From: Acidobacteriota bacterium
Lineage (GTDB): Bacteria; Acidobacteriota; Terriglobia; UBA7540
Length of the DNA: 16,812 nucleotides
Assembly (NCBI GenBank): GCA_021828225.1
Contig: JAKASH010000010.1
Coordinates: 1 to 16,812 of the forward strand
Reading direction: 5' to 3'
Of the stretch, positions 1 to 7,111 are shown one piece after another (position 1 is the stretch's first letter; the number at the start of each line of letters is the position of its first letter). The position numbers were made by a program, and so were the translations under genes. Below the pieces are notes generated by a model. That model did not search any database and was not told where the DNA came from. It worked only from the letters and a program-made list of their open reading frames with translations.

Positions 1-1794
1 CGTGGGCTCGATGTTTACCGTGGTGTCGGAAAAGAAATAGACTTCCTGCTTCGTAACAATCACATAGACTCCGGAGACGCGACGGACGTTTCCCCGGAGC
101 TTGATGATCTGGAGCGCCGGCCGGATGGTTTCCGGGTAGTGTTGGGCCACGCCGGCGAGAAATCCCTCGGCGTCATCCAGGTGCACCATCATCGCCCCGT
201 AGTAGTTCGGATTGAGCATCTGATCCCGCGCCTCGCTCAGCGTCACGCCGTGACGCTGCCGAAGCCTGAAAAACTCTCCTACGTAGGTGTCAAGACGCGC
301 TGACTGTTCCGGCTCAATGATCTCCGGCTCAAAGTGCCGGATTCCGAGGTCTGCAAGCCGGGTCCGAATCACGTTGTGGCGGCCGATGAGAATCGGCCGG
401 CCGATCTTTTCCTCGTTGATCTGATAGGCGGCGCGAATGATCTTTTCGCGTTCCCCTTCTGAAAAGACAATGCGTTTGGGCGCTGCTTTAGCCCGCTGCC
501 GGACGCCTTGCATCACTTCGTAGGTCCGGCCTAGTCGCCGCGAGAGCGCGTCCCGATATTCTTCAAGGTTTACTTGAACTCTTGCAACGCCTGTTTGCAT
601 GGCTGCTTCCGCTACCGCCGCTGATTCCCAGATCAGCACGCGCGGGTCGAAGGGTTTGGGAATGATGTAATCCCGACCAAAACCCAACCTTCGCAGCCCA
701 TAGGCGCGCAGCACTGCGTCCGGCACATCCTCACGAGCGAGGGCGGCCAATGCGCGGGTTGCGGCAATCTCCATTTCCTGGTTGATGGTGCGAGCCCGGA
801 CGTCCAGTGCGCCGCGAAAGATAAACGGAAATCCCAGCACGTTATTGACCTGGTTCGGGTAATCCGAGCGGCCGGTGGCTAGGATGACATCTGAGCGCGC
901 TGCCATTGCCTCCTCGTAGCTGATTTCAGGGACCGGATTGGCCAGGGCAAAGATAATCGGCCGGTCGGCCATGGAGCGGACCATGTCCTGAGTGAGGCAG
1001 CCGGGAACGGAAAGTCCGGCAAAAACATCGGCACCCTTCAAGGCCTCCGCAAGAGTTCGAGCGCTCGTCGTCGAGGCAAGGCGCGCCTTGTAAGGGTTCA
1101 TGCCTTCGGCACGGCCTTCGTACACCACGCCTTTGGAATCGCAGAGAATCACATTCTCCCGTTTCACGCCCAGCCGGATGTAGTGTTCCGCACAGGCAAT
1201 TCCCGAAGCGCCCGCTCCGTTGAAAACCACGCGGACTTTGCCGATATCCTTTCCGGCAACCTCCAGCGCATTCAGCAAGGCGGCTCCGGAAATAATGGCT
1301 GTCCCGTGCTGGTCATCATGCATTACGGGAATGGACATGGTCCGGCGGAGGGTTTCTTCAATCACAAAACATTCCGGCGCCTTGATGTCTTCGAGGTTAA
1401 TGCCGCCAAAGGTGGGCTCGATAAGTTGGCAGAACTTAATGATTTCGTCGGGCTCTTTGGAATTGACCTCCAAATCGAAAACGTCGATGTCCGCAAACCG
1501 CTTGAAAAGCACGCCCTTGCCTTCCATCACAGGCTTTCCGGCCGCCGGCCCGATGTCGCCCAGCCCCAGCACTGCCGTGCCGTTTGAAACCACGGCTACC
1601 AGGTTTCCGCGCGCCGTGTACTCAAAGCTGAGGTCCGACGATTTTGCAATCTCCAAGCACGGTACCGCAACGCCGGGCGTGTACGCCAGACTCAGATCCC
1701 ATTGTGTGCGGCAGGGCTTGGTTGCAACGACTTCAATTTTGCCTTTACGTCCCTTGCGGTGATAATCCAACGCGTCTTGCTCATGAATCTCCAT
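1..1794 (-). CDS. maeB: NADP-dependent malic enzyme with C-terminal phosphotransacetylase-like domain (partial, C-terminus cut by window edge)
   Basis: Oxidative decarboxylation of malate to pyruvate with NADP as the usual cofactor; a cytoplasmic enzyme linking the TCA cycle to pyruvate and NADPH supply. The frame is open for 598 codons from an ATG at 1794 to the window edge, with a GGGAGG ribosome-binding site at 1801-1806. The malic domain shows SLAYTPGVA (Tyr38), EGKGVLFK (Lys93, likely catalytic), the metal-site NLED (133-136), DDQHGTA (160-166) and the Rossmann loop GAGASG (193-198). From about residue 435 ([10 protein letters not shown] onward) the sequence follows the phosphotransacetylase-like tail typical of long MaeB enzymes, which is thought to be regulatory rather than catalytic. 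MaeB proteins are usually about 750-760 residues, so roughly 160 residues lie outside the window. The identity is clear; the cofactor preference is inferred from the family. It is separated from its upstream neighbour by a 326-base gap with its own promoter candidate. Confidence 0.96.
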   Translation of the reverse strand, partial: MEIHEQDALDYHRKGRKGKIEVVATKPCRTQWDLSLAYTPGVAVPCLEIAKSSDLSFEYTARGNLVAVVSNGTAVLGLGDIGPAAGKPVMEGKGVLFKRFADIDVFDLEVNSKEPDEIIKFCQLIEPTFGGINLEDIKAPECFVIEETLRRTMSIPVMHDDQHGTAIISGAALLNALEVAGKDIGKVRVVFNGAGASGIACAEHYIRLGVKRENVILCDSKGVVYEGRAEGMNPYKARLASTTSARTLAEALKGADVFAGLSVPGCLTQDMVRSMADRPIIFALANPVPEISYEEAMAARSDVILATGRSDYPNQVNNVLGFPFIFRGALDVRARTINQEMEIAATRALAALAREDVPDAVLRAYGLRRLGFGRDYIIPKPFDPRVLIWESAAVAEAAMQTGVARVQVNLEEYRDALSRRLGRTYEVMQGVRQRAKAAPKRIVFSEGEREKIIRAAYQINEEKIGRPILIGRHNVIRTRLADLGIRHFEPEIIEPEQSARLDTYVGEFFRLRQRHGVTLSEARDQMLNPNYYGAMMVHLDDAEGFLAGVAQHYPETIRPALQIIKLRGNVRRVSGVYVIVTKQEVYFFSDTTVNIEPT

Positions 1795-2120
1795 CCCGAA
1801 CCTCCCAGCACGAAATCTTCAGAGCGCCCGCCAGACTATTGAGTGCGAAGTGCAGGATTGACCTCCAGGGCTGCGGCTCTTTCATCAGAACAACCGCTAA
1901 AGAAAAAGACTGTACCACTTGCTTTTCCGGGTCTGTGCCGGGAATCACGGGGCTTGGTGACCGCCGGCAACCCCAGTATACCTCTGCTGTCGCATTTGTG
2001 TTTCCACAATGCGATCTGAAGGCTCCGGGCATGAAACGGTGGCCAAGGCAGCGGGCCGTCACCAGCCAAAGGGCTGGCCGCAGATTTAGGAATTGAGACC
2101 GCTGTGCCGCAACTGCGCGT
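1795..2120. other. Intergenic region upstream of maeB (326 bp)
   Basis: There is no convincing gene here. The open frames that cross it have neither a family-like sequence nor a good ribosome-binding site. It holds the 5' leader of maeB, a -10-like hexamer on the minus strand (TATACT, plus-strand positions 1975-1980), a 25-base imperfect dyad at 1990-2014, and a short 6-bp hairpin (CCAGCC / GGCTGG, 2062-2077) about 45 bases after the stop of the beta-barrel gene. The hairpin lacks a following T run, so it is a poor intrinsic terminator. Confidence 0.6.
1990..2014. repeat. Imperfect inverted repeat, possible operator upstream of maeB
   Basis: The arms at 1990-2000 and 2005-2014 pair over 10 bp with one bulged T around a TTTC centre (TCGCAT...TGTG / CACAATGCGA). 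It lies directly upstream, in the minus direction, of the TATACT hexamer at 1975-1980, so its centre would fall close to -34 from the expected transcription start. No -35 consensus can be seen there. That arrangement suits an activator site or an operator, but this is inference; no regulator is known. Confidence 0.4.
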
Positions 2121-2693
2121 TCACCATTGCCCGAATCGGAAGACGAGGCCCGCGGAGATTTGCGTGTCATTCTGGGTATTGTTGGTGAACTGGGCGCGGA
2201 GGTAGTCCACTTGAATCAGGCGCAGCCAGACGTGCCGGGTGGCCTTGAAGTTGATGCCTCCGCCGAACGCCATGCCGACGGCGTTTTCCGTGACAACGCT
2301 CGGCGCACCGCCGGGAAAAGAGGGAATTGCCGCCGAGCCATGAACCGTGCCGAAAAGGGCATGAACGAAGGGGTGTATTCTGGGCAAGCTGAGCGTAAAG
2401 CGAGGTCCGTAGAGTTGAGTTAATCCGGGAACGTAATACCTGCCGCCGTTGACGGGGACCTTCGGCGAGACCCCATAGTGGTTACTGTAATCCGCCTCAA
2501 AGCCGAGCGGACCCAGCAGGTGGAGATAGGCGCCACCCTCCCATCCGTTCGAGCTTGATCCGATGTTGGATGGAGCGTTGCTAAGTTCCAGGTGAGAATA
2601 TCCGCCGAAAAGCTCGATCTGGCCGTAGGCTTTGGGTGCTGCAACAACAGCCAGGAAAAGCAAAACCAGGGGCAGGATAAACAGTTTACGCAT
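2121..2693 (-). CDS. Small outer-membrane beta-barrel protein (OmpA/OmpW-like porin fold)
   Basis: The 190-residue protein has a Sec signal peptide (hydrophobic residues 4-19, likely cleaved after AYG at 22-24). The mature part alternates polar and aromatic residues as in transmembrane beta strands: ELFGGYSHLEL, GFEADYS, RFTLSLP, AFGGGINFKA, VWLRLIQVDYLRAQF and GLVFRFGQW. The last residues resemble the C-terminal aromatic signal read by the BAM machinery. Length and pattern fit an 8-stranded OmpA-type barrel, a family abundant in Acidobacteriota. There is no OmpA C-terminal peptidoglycan-binding domain. The start ATG at 2693 has an AGAAGGAG ribosome-binding site about 10 bases upstream. It sits alone between ssb and maeB with gaps on both sides, so it is probably monocistronic. 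The cargo or role cannot be read from the sequence. Confidence 0.8.
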   Translation of the reverse strand: MRKLFILPLVLLFLAVVAAPKAYGQIELFGGYSHLELSNAPSNIGSSSNGWEGGAYLHLLGPLGFEADYSNHYGVSPKVPVNGGRYYVPGLTQLYGPRFTLSLPRIHPFVHALFGTVHGSAAIPSFPGGAPSVVTENAVGMAFGGGINFKATRHVWLRLIQVDYLRAQFTNNTQNDTQISAGLVFRFGQW

Positions 2694-2894
2694 AAGGGAT
2701 TTTCTCCTTCTGATTCAGCATTGGAACTTCAACCGCTACGAGGCCAGCAGTGGAGTCCCCCCATGACGTCTTCCAAAATTCGATGTTAAAGCATGGCAAC
2801 GGGTTGCAGGTTAATTTAGAAAATCCGCGCTCAATCGGCGAGCGAAACAGAGAGAAATGGCGTGATCAATAAGCGCTACCGACCTCTTATCCGG

Positions 2895-3353
2895 CTAAAA
2901 TGGAATATCGTCGTCGGTAATTTCGCCTTCCGGCGGGGGCTCCGGGGGAAGGCTGGATGATTCTTCGGAAGACTGGGACGCCGGCCGTCCTGCGCCCGCT
3001 GCAGCCCGCTCAGCATCAGCCTTGGACCCGAGCATCTGCATGTTCCGGGCAATAATCTCATACGCGGTACGTTTGTTGCCGGATTGGTCTTCCCATTGGC
3101 GGCTTCGGATGCTGCCCTCGATGTAGACGAGTTTCCCTTTGGTCAGATACTCGCCGCAGATTTCCGCCAGCTTGCTCCAGGCAACGACCTTGTGCCACTC
3201 GGTGTGCTGCTGCTGCTCGCCGTTGCGTCCTTTGAAGGATTCATCGGTGGCTACAGAGAAATTGGCCACGGCGCTGCCGCCGGAGGTGTAACGAATCTCG
3301 GGGTCACGGCCGACGCGGCCAATCAGGATTACTTTATTCACAGACCCAGCCAT
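2895..3353 (-). CDS. ssb: Single-stranded DNA-binding protein
   Basis: Binds single-stranded DNA during replication, recombination and repair, and recruits partner proteins through its acidic C-terminal tip. The 152-residue protein starts MAGSVNKVILIGRVGRDPE, the canonical SSB opening, and contains the OB fold to about residue 108, including NFSVATDE, TEWHKVVAW and LVYIEGSIRSRQW. A Pro/Ser/Glu-rich linker follows, ending in DDDIPF, the tip that binds RecQ, PriA, the clamp loader and others. The length is standard. The ATG at 3353 has a GAGGT ribosome-binding site a few bases upstream. It lies 57 bases after cpoB on the same strand, so it could be read through from the tol-pal cluster, which is an uncommon neighbourhood for ssb. 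Confidence 0.96.
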   Translation of the reverse strand: MAGSVNKVILIGRVGRDPEIRYTSGGSAVANFSVATDESFKGRNGEQQQHTEWHKVVAWSKLAEICGEYLTKGKLVYIEGSIRSRQWEDQSGNKRTAYEIIARNMQMLGSKADAERAAAGAGRPASQSSEESSSLPPEPPPEGEITDDDIPF

Positions 3354-3410
3354 AATTACCTCACCACACCGTCAGATTCTGCACCACTATGCCGGGCATT
3401 CGCTCGAGCG

Positions 3411-4349
3411 TTACCCGCTGCGCCGCGCGTGGATAATAATGCCCAGTCGCTTCAATCGCTGGGCTGCGAGTTCCGATTCCTGGGCAGAAGGATGCTGTTC
3501 CACAAGGGCCCGCAGTTCGCGAATGCCCGCCGCTTTCTGGCCGTTGGCGAGCAGGGCATAACCCTTTTTGAGGCGTGCCGAGAGGGCTTTGTTGCTCTTC
3601 GGGTACCGCTCAATGCACTTGTCGTAAGCCGCGACGGCATGCGGGTAGTCGCCGTTGTTGTAGTAGCACTCCCCAATGTAATACTGTGCGCTTGAAGCAA
3701 GCGGGGTGTTCCCGTAATACTGTAAAAACTCCTGGAAACCCTGAATGGCCAGGGCATACTGCCCGCTGTTGAAGCTGGTCATCGCGGAATTATACAGCGA
3801 AGTCGGATCGGGAACGTTGGCAGCGGCATTTCCGGCGGTCGGCGCCGTTACGGGAACCGTAGAACCACCGCCGCTTCCGGAGTTAGACCCGTTCGCGTCA
3901 CTGCTCTGTCCGGGCATGATCTGCGTCGCACCAGGCATGGGGGGTGGAGCGGTGTTCAATGTTTGAATAATGTTCTGGGTGTGGGCGACTTGCTCGCTGA
4001 CCTTGGTCAGTTGCGCCTGCGTCTGCTCCAAACTGGAACTGAGAGCCTGAATCTGGCTCGTCAGGGAGTCCAGCTTGTTTGATGACGCAGCCATGTTTTG
4101 CTCAGTATTCTTCCTTAAATCCGCCATTTCAGACTTCATCTGGCTGACGTCGTGACTGGTCTGCTCAATCAGAGTGCGCAAGATTGCTGTCTGGTTGGTA
4201 ACAGTATTCTGGAGATTCTGGACAGTTTGCTGCAGCGTGTCCAACTGCTGCATCATCTGGATGATTTCGCGACTCACTCCAAAGGCCGGCGAAGCAGTGG
4301 CGACTGACAGCAAAGCTATCAAAATGGCTGTAAAGGCATGCTTTTTCAC
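3411..4349 (-). CDS. cpoB: Tol-Pal system protein CpoB/YbgF (coiled coil plus TPR)
   Basis: A periplasmic protein that works with the Tol-Pal complex and, in E. coli, coordinates outer-membrane constriction with peptidoglycan synthesis by PBP1B. The 312-residue protein has a signal peptide (residues 1-24, ending SPAFG). A long heptad-like coiled coil at about 27-130 is rich in Gln, Leu and Thr. A low-complexity Pro/Gly/Ser linker at about 134-180 is followed by three TPR-like repeats to about residue 300, with motifs such as GQYALAIQGFQEFLQYY and AQYYIGECYYNNGDYPHAV. This domain order matches YbgF, but the coiled coil is longer than in E. coli. It is the last tol gene, 200 bases downstream of pal, with a promoter candidate of its own at 4390-4419. 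Confidence 0.9.
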   Translation of the reverse strand: MKKHAFTAILIALLSVATASPAFGVSREIIQMMQQLDTLQQTVQNLQNTVTNQTAILRTLIEQTSHDVSQMKSEMADLRKNTEQNMAASSNKLDSLTSQIQALSSSLEQTQAQLTKVSEQVAHTQNIIQTLNTAPPPMPGATQIMPGQSSDANGSNSGSGGGSTVPVTAPTAGNAAANVPDPTSLYNSAMTSFNSGQYALAIQGFQEFLQYYGNTPLASSAQYYIGECYYNNGDYPHAVAAYDKCIERYPKSNKALSARLKKGYALLANGQKAAGIRELRALVEQHPSAQESELAAQRLKRLGIIIHARRSG

Positions 4350-4389
4350 GTCAGTTCAACCTCACCACATGGATATAGGAACCCTAGTC

Positions 4390-4419
4390 AGTCTATCCCC
4401 AGGACAAGTGCCAGGTCAA
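4390..4419 (-). promoter_or_regulatory. Candidate sigma70 promoter for cpoB
   Basis: On the minus strand, TTGACC (plus-strand 4414-4419) and TAGACT (4390-4395) are separated by 18 bases, matching the -35 and -10 consensus at 5 of 6 and 4 of 6 positions. Transcription would start near 4383, giving a leader of about 34 bases before the cpoB ATG at 4349. The pattern is simple enough to occur by chance, but its position is right. Confidence 0.45.
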
Positions 4420-4448
4420 CTGAGCTAAGGGACAAGAAGGTTAACCGA

Positions 4449-4469
4449 CAGCCAACTACAAATTGGCTG
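4449..4469. repeat. Perfect 7-bp inverted repeat between pal and cpoB
   Basis: CAGCCAA (4449-4455) and TTGGCTG (4463-4469) are exact reverse complements around a 7-base spacer. It lies about 30 bases upstream of the candidate cpoB -35 and about 22 bases past the larger hairpin at 4492-4538 in the minus direction. It could be a second hairpin of the pal 3' end or a protein-binding site; no T run follows on the minus strand. Confidence 0.45.
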
Positions 4470-4491
4470 GCCCGTCGGATGGCGAAGGGAA

Positions 4492-4538
4492 CCGGGAGCC
4501 CTTTGCTTCTTCACCCATAGCATTCCCAGGGCTCCCGG
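4492..4538 (-). terminator. Long hairpin directly after pal (terminator-like or mRNA-stabilising)
   Basis: CCGGGAGCCCT (4492-4502) and AGGGCTCCCGG (4528-4538) are perfect 11-bp inverted copies around a 25-base loop. The hairpin starts 11 bases after the pal stop codon at 4550-4552. The GC-rich stem is strong, but on the minus strand it is followed by TTCCCTTCGCC rather than a T run, so it may be a weak or Rho-assisted terminator or a 3' protective structure. Confidence 0.55.
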
Positions 4539-4549
4539 ACTCTTTCTGA

Positions 4550-5302
4550 TTACTCCGTGCCTAACACCAGGTGCGCGCGCCGGTTCTTCTGCCAGCAAAC
4601 CTCGGTATGCTCGGTGCAGAACGGGCGGTCCTTGCCGTAAGAAATCGTGGTGATCCGGGAAGCGGATATGCCCAGGTTCACCAGGAAGGCCTTGGCGGCA
4701 TTGGCCCTTCGATCGCCCAAGCCGAGGTTGTATTCCTCGCTGCCCCGCTCATCGCAATGACCTTCGATCGTGAAGTTGATGCTCGGGTGAGCTTTCAGGA
4801 AATTCGCATCGGCTGTCAGAGCCTGCGCAGCGTCAGGACGGATAGTGGACTTGTTGTAGTCAAAGAAGGCGTCCTTGATGTTCTGTTCAAACAAGGTCTC
4901 TTCCGTAACTGCAGACGGCTGTGAAGGCGCCGGTGGTGGTGGTGCGCTGGTTACTGTCACGCGCGCCGTAGCAGTGGCCGTTCCACCGGGTCCGGTAGCG
5001 GTCAGCGTATAGGTGGTTGACTCGGTTGGCGAAACGCTCGTAGAACCGCTTGACTGGACGTTGCCAACGCCGGGCTGAAGATCGAGGCTTGTAGCATTTT
5101 CCGAGGTCCAACTCAACGTGACCGACTGGCCACTCTCGATGGTGCTCGGCACTGCCGTAAGGTTAGCGGTAGGCTTTGCTGCCGCAGCCGGCGGCGGCGG
5201 AGGTGGTGGTGGCACCACCTTTTTCTTGTGGCACGAGGCTGCTAAAATCACTACTCCTATGGTACCGACGAGAAGCGCGAGATTGCGTTTCTTCTGTCGC
5301 AT
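4550..5302 (-). CDS. pal: Peptidoglycan-associated lipoprotein Pal with an Ig-like domain
   Basis: An outer-membrane lipoprotein that binds peptidoglycan and TolB, keeping the outer membrane attached to the wall and helping it constrict at division. The 250-residue protein has a lipobox LAASC with lipidated Cys24, then eight consecutive prolines and AAAAKP. Residues about 45-118 form an Ig-like beta domain (SGQSVTLSWTSENATSLDL, TTYTLTATGPGGTATATARV), then a Pro/Ala linker. The OmpA-like domain at about 135-250 has FFDYNKSTIRPDA, GHCDERGSEEYNLGLGDRRA and the C-terminal SYGKDRP region; the Asp and Arg of this motif normally contact meso-diaminopimelate. E. coli Pal is about 173 residues, so the Ig-like part accounts for the extra length. 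The ATG at 5302 follows a strong AAGGAGG site. It lies 397 bases from tolB and probably has its own promoter. Confidence 0.95.
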   Translation of the reverse strand: MRQKKRNLALLVGTIGVVILAASCHKKKVVPPPPPPPPAAAAKPTANLTAVPSTIESGQSVTLSWTSENATSLDLQPGVGNVQSSGSTSVSPTESTTYTLTATGPGGTATATARVTVTSAPPPPAPSQPSAVTEETLFEQNIKDAFFDYNKSTIRPDAAQALTADANFLKAHPSINFTIEGHCDERGSEEYNLGLGDRRANAAKAFLVNLGISASRITTISYGKDRPFCTEHTEVCWQKNRRAHLVLGTE

Positions 5303-5415
5303 TCTGAATCCTCCTTAGATCGGTCGGCACTCTTGCCCTCCCGAAGCAAAACATGATGAGATCAAACGGGAAATTTTTAATAGATTAACGAATCAAATGA
5401 ATCCGATAACGCAAC

Positions 5416-5443
5416 AATATGCAAAACAAAAGACAGGTTTCAA
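5416..5443 (-). promoter_or_regulatory. Candidate pal promoter overlapped by a dyad
   Basis: On the minus strand, TTGAAA (plus-strand 5438-5443, 5 of 6 consensus) and CATATT (5416-5421, 4 of 6) are 16 bases apart. Transcription would start near 5409, leaving a leader of about 107 bases before the pal ATG. The -35 hexamer sits inside the palindrome at 5435-5456, so a bound protein could compete with RNA polymerase. The match is only moderate in an AT-rich region where such hexamers arise easily. Confidence 0.33.
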
Positions 5444-5456
5444 AGCTTTGAATCCT
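5435..5456. repeat. Strong palindrome upstream of pal, possible operator
   Basis: The 14-base core TTCAAAGCTTTGAA (5439-5452) is a perfect palindrome. After one symmetric mismatch, three more pairs extend it to a 22-base dyad. It has no loop, which favours protein binding to DNA over an RNA hairpin. It overlaps a -35 candidate for pal and lies about 135 bases upstream of the pal start. Confidence 0.5.
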
Positions 5457-5699
5457 AGCATCAAATCAAAATAAAAAACAAGCCCCTTCAAGTAAGCATG
5501 GTTCCTATGCACCTGTTGACAACTGTCAGACACACGGCTGATTTGGCCCGTTTGGCCCCTATAAGCCGATTGTTCCGCTCCCGTTCGGACGCCTGCAGCC
5601 TTCTGAATGGGAGCCAATTCAAGTGAGGGGCTTTACGTCGGATTGATGGTTGGCGCTGCCTGATAAGAATTAACAGCACACGCGGACCGTAAGGGGAAG

Positions 5700-7037
5700 T
5701 CAGTTCGACCAATTTCCGTTCCAGTTCGCTCCCTTCGTAGTTAGCTGGCGAGGATGTGAACCGTCAGCCAGCATGGTCCATATCTCCCGTTTGCCGGTGC
5801 GCGTGGACTCAAAGACGATGTGTCGGCCGTCCGGCGCCCACGAAGGATGCTCGTTTCTGGCTTCATTGTGGGTCAACTGGACAATGCGCCCGGTGGCAAT
5901 CTCAATCACGTAGATGTCCCACTCTCCGGTTTCCGTAACTCGCCACGAAAAGGCAATAAAGAGGCCGTTGGGAGACCATGACGGCGCTTCGGCGTCGCCG
6001 CCGGCCGTAATGAGGCGGCGCAGGTTGGTGCCATCCGAATTGATGATATAGATCTGGGGCGTTCCGCTCCGGTCTGAAACGAAAGCGATTTCTTTGCCGG
6101 TTTTAGGGTTCCACACGGGCGAGATGTTGACTCCCGGCGCGAAGGTCAGCCGTTGAAGGTCCATCCCATTGGCGTCGGAAGTGTAGATTTCCGGATTGCC
6201 GCCCATGCTGGAACAGAATGCGATCTTCTTTCCATCCGGCGACCACGCGGGCGTGGTATTGAGCCCCTTGTACGTGGGGAAAGGGATCCGGCGGTTGGTG
6301 AGCAGGGAAAAAAGATAGATTTCGGGATTGCCGCTCGCATAGCTGGTAAAAGCCAGCTCCGAATTGTCCGGTGACCAGCGGGGGGTTAAATTAAGCGAGC
6401 GGTAGTTGGTGACTTCGTGCTGGTTGTACCCGTCGTAATCCATGATCCAGATTTCATCATGGCCAGTCCTGTTGCTTACAAAGGCGATCTTGGTCAGATT
6501 GATTCCGGGCACTCCGGCACCCAGCACCTGAATGATCTCATTGGCAAAGCGATGAGCTGCATCGCGAGCGGAAAGCACGTTCATATCCGCGACGTACCGT
6601 TTAGCCAATACTCCGGGGTTCGAGGGGGTGCCAACGTCAAACAGGCGCGCTGTAACCACAAAATTGTTATTCCGGGTTTCCGTATAGCCGAAGGCCAGCA
6701 TCTGCGCCGAGGCCGGCGGACTGCTCCAGCCATTGAAGTCGACGTTCTGAGGTTCCTGGGGGACGTTGACGGGATAGAGACTCTTGCTGATAACGTCCAG
6801 AATTCCTGAGTTGTTCAGGTCATCCCACAGAACGTGATTGAAGACCTGCGTCAGGCTGACCAGACGCGGGTCCGTCGAGCGAGCAGGGAAGTCGGGAACC
6901 GCAATTCGGATCGTCGATTGCCCCAGGTTGATTCCCGTGCGGAACCACCCCTGGCTCCTCGTTATCCGTGCGTGGCTCAGGAATACGGCTAGAGGAACAG
7001 CGAGCAGAAGGAAATATTTAAGGTGCCTGTATCTCAT
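5700..7037 (-). CDS. tolB: Tol-Pal system beta-propeller protein TolB
   Basis: Periplasmic protein that binds Pal and is mobilised by the inner-membrane Tol motor. The 445-residue protein opens with a signal peptide (residues about 1-29, hydrophobic stretch FLLLAVPLAVFL). The N-terminal domain, about 40-170, includes IRIAVPDF and DDLNNSGILDVI. A six-bladed propeller of PD40-type repeats follows, with IAFVSNRTGHDEIWIMDYDG, RWSPDNSELAFTSY, AWSPDGKKIAFCSS, WNPKTGKEIAFVSDRSG, SWSPNGLFIAFSW and SWAPDGRHIVFESTRTG. Length and layout match the family. The ATG at 7037 is supported by the signal peptide and by an in-frame stop a few codons upstream, but the ribosome-binding site is weak. It lies 74 bases after the TonB-like gene, in the usual tolQ-R-A-B-pal order. 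Confidence 0.95.
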   Translation of the reverse strand: MRYRHLKYFLLLAVPLAVFLSHARITRSQGWFRTGINLGQSTIRIAVPDFPARSTDPRLVSLTQVFNHVLWDDLNNSGILDVISKSLYPVNVPQEPQNVDFNGWSSPPASAQMLAFGYTETRNNNFVVTARLFDVGTPSNPGVLAKRYVADMNVLSARDAAHRFANEIIQVLGAGVPGINLTKIAFVSNRTGHDEIWIMDYDGYNQHEVTNYRSLNLTPRWSPDNSELAFTSYASGNPEIYLFSLLTNRRIPFPTYKGLNTTPAWSPDGKKIAFCSSMGGNPEIYTSDANGMDLQRLTFAPGVNISPVWNPKTGKEIAFVSDRSGTPQIYIINSDGTNLRRLITAGGDAEAPSWSPNGLFIAFSWRVTETGEWDIYVIEIATGRIVQLTHNEARNEHPSWAPDGRHIVFESTRTGKREIWTMLADGSHPRQLTTKGANWNGNWSN

Positions 7038-7111
7038 CGCTAAAATGATGCTTTACCACCCCCAAATAGATGTATCTGAACCGCATTAAAAATATCTAAC
7101 ACCCGCAAAAA

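Larger units (their letters stand above)
5303..5699. other. AT-rich gap between tolB and pal (397 bp)
   Basis: No gene is supported here: open frames of about 74 codons cross it but have no ribosome-binding site and no recognisable sequence. The part from about 5340 to 5510 is distinctly richer in A and T than its surroundings. It holds a strong dyad at 5435-5456, a promoter candidate at 5416-5443 and the pal leader. Near 5540-5558 there is a short tandem copy of TTTGGCCC. I see no intrinsic terminator after tolB. Confidence 0.6.

Noticed and set aside
1220..1762. Plus-strand frames of 134-180 codons over 1183-1762
   Set aside because: They are antisense to the malic enzyme, whose frame runs open through the whole region with conserved motifs.
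1781..2170. A 129-codon minus-strand frame in the gap upstream of maeB
   Set aside because: It overlaps both neighbours, has no ribosome-binding site and a composition unlike the surrounding proteins; the region reads better as a regulatory gap.
2821..2870. Possible terminator after ssb (CGCTC / GAGCG stem followed by TTTT on the minus strand)
   Set aside because: The stem is only 5 bp and the T run begins four bases after it, so it is too weak to call.
3084..3695. A 203-codon open frame on the plus strand across ssb and cpoB
   Set aside because: It is a shadow of two well-supported minus-strand genes and has no family-like sequence.
5393..5712. Two 74-codon minus-strand frames between tolB and pal
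   Set aside because: No ribosome-binding site, no recognisable sequence, and one overlaps the end of tolB; probably chance.
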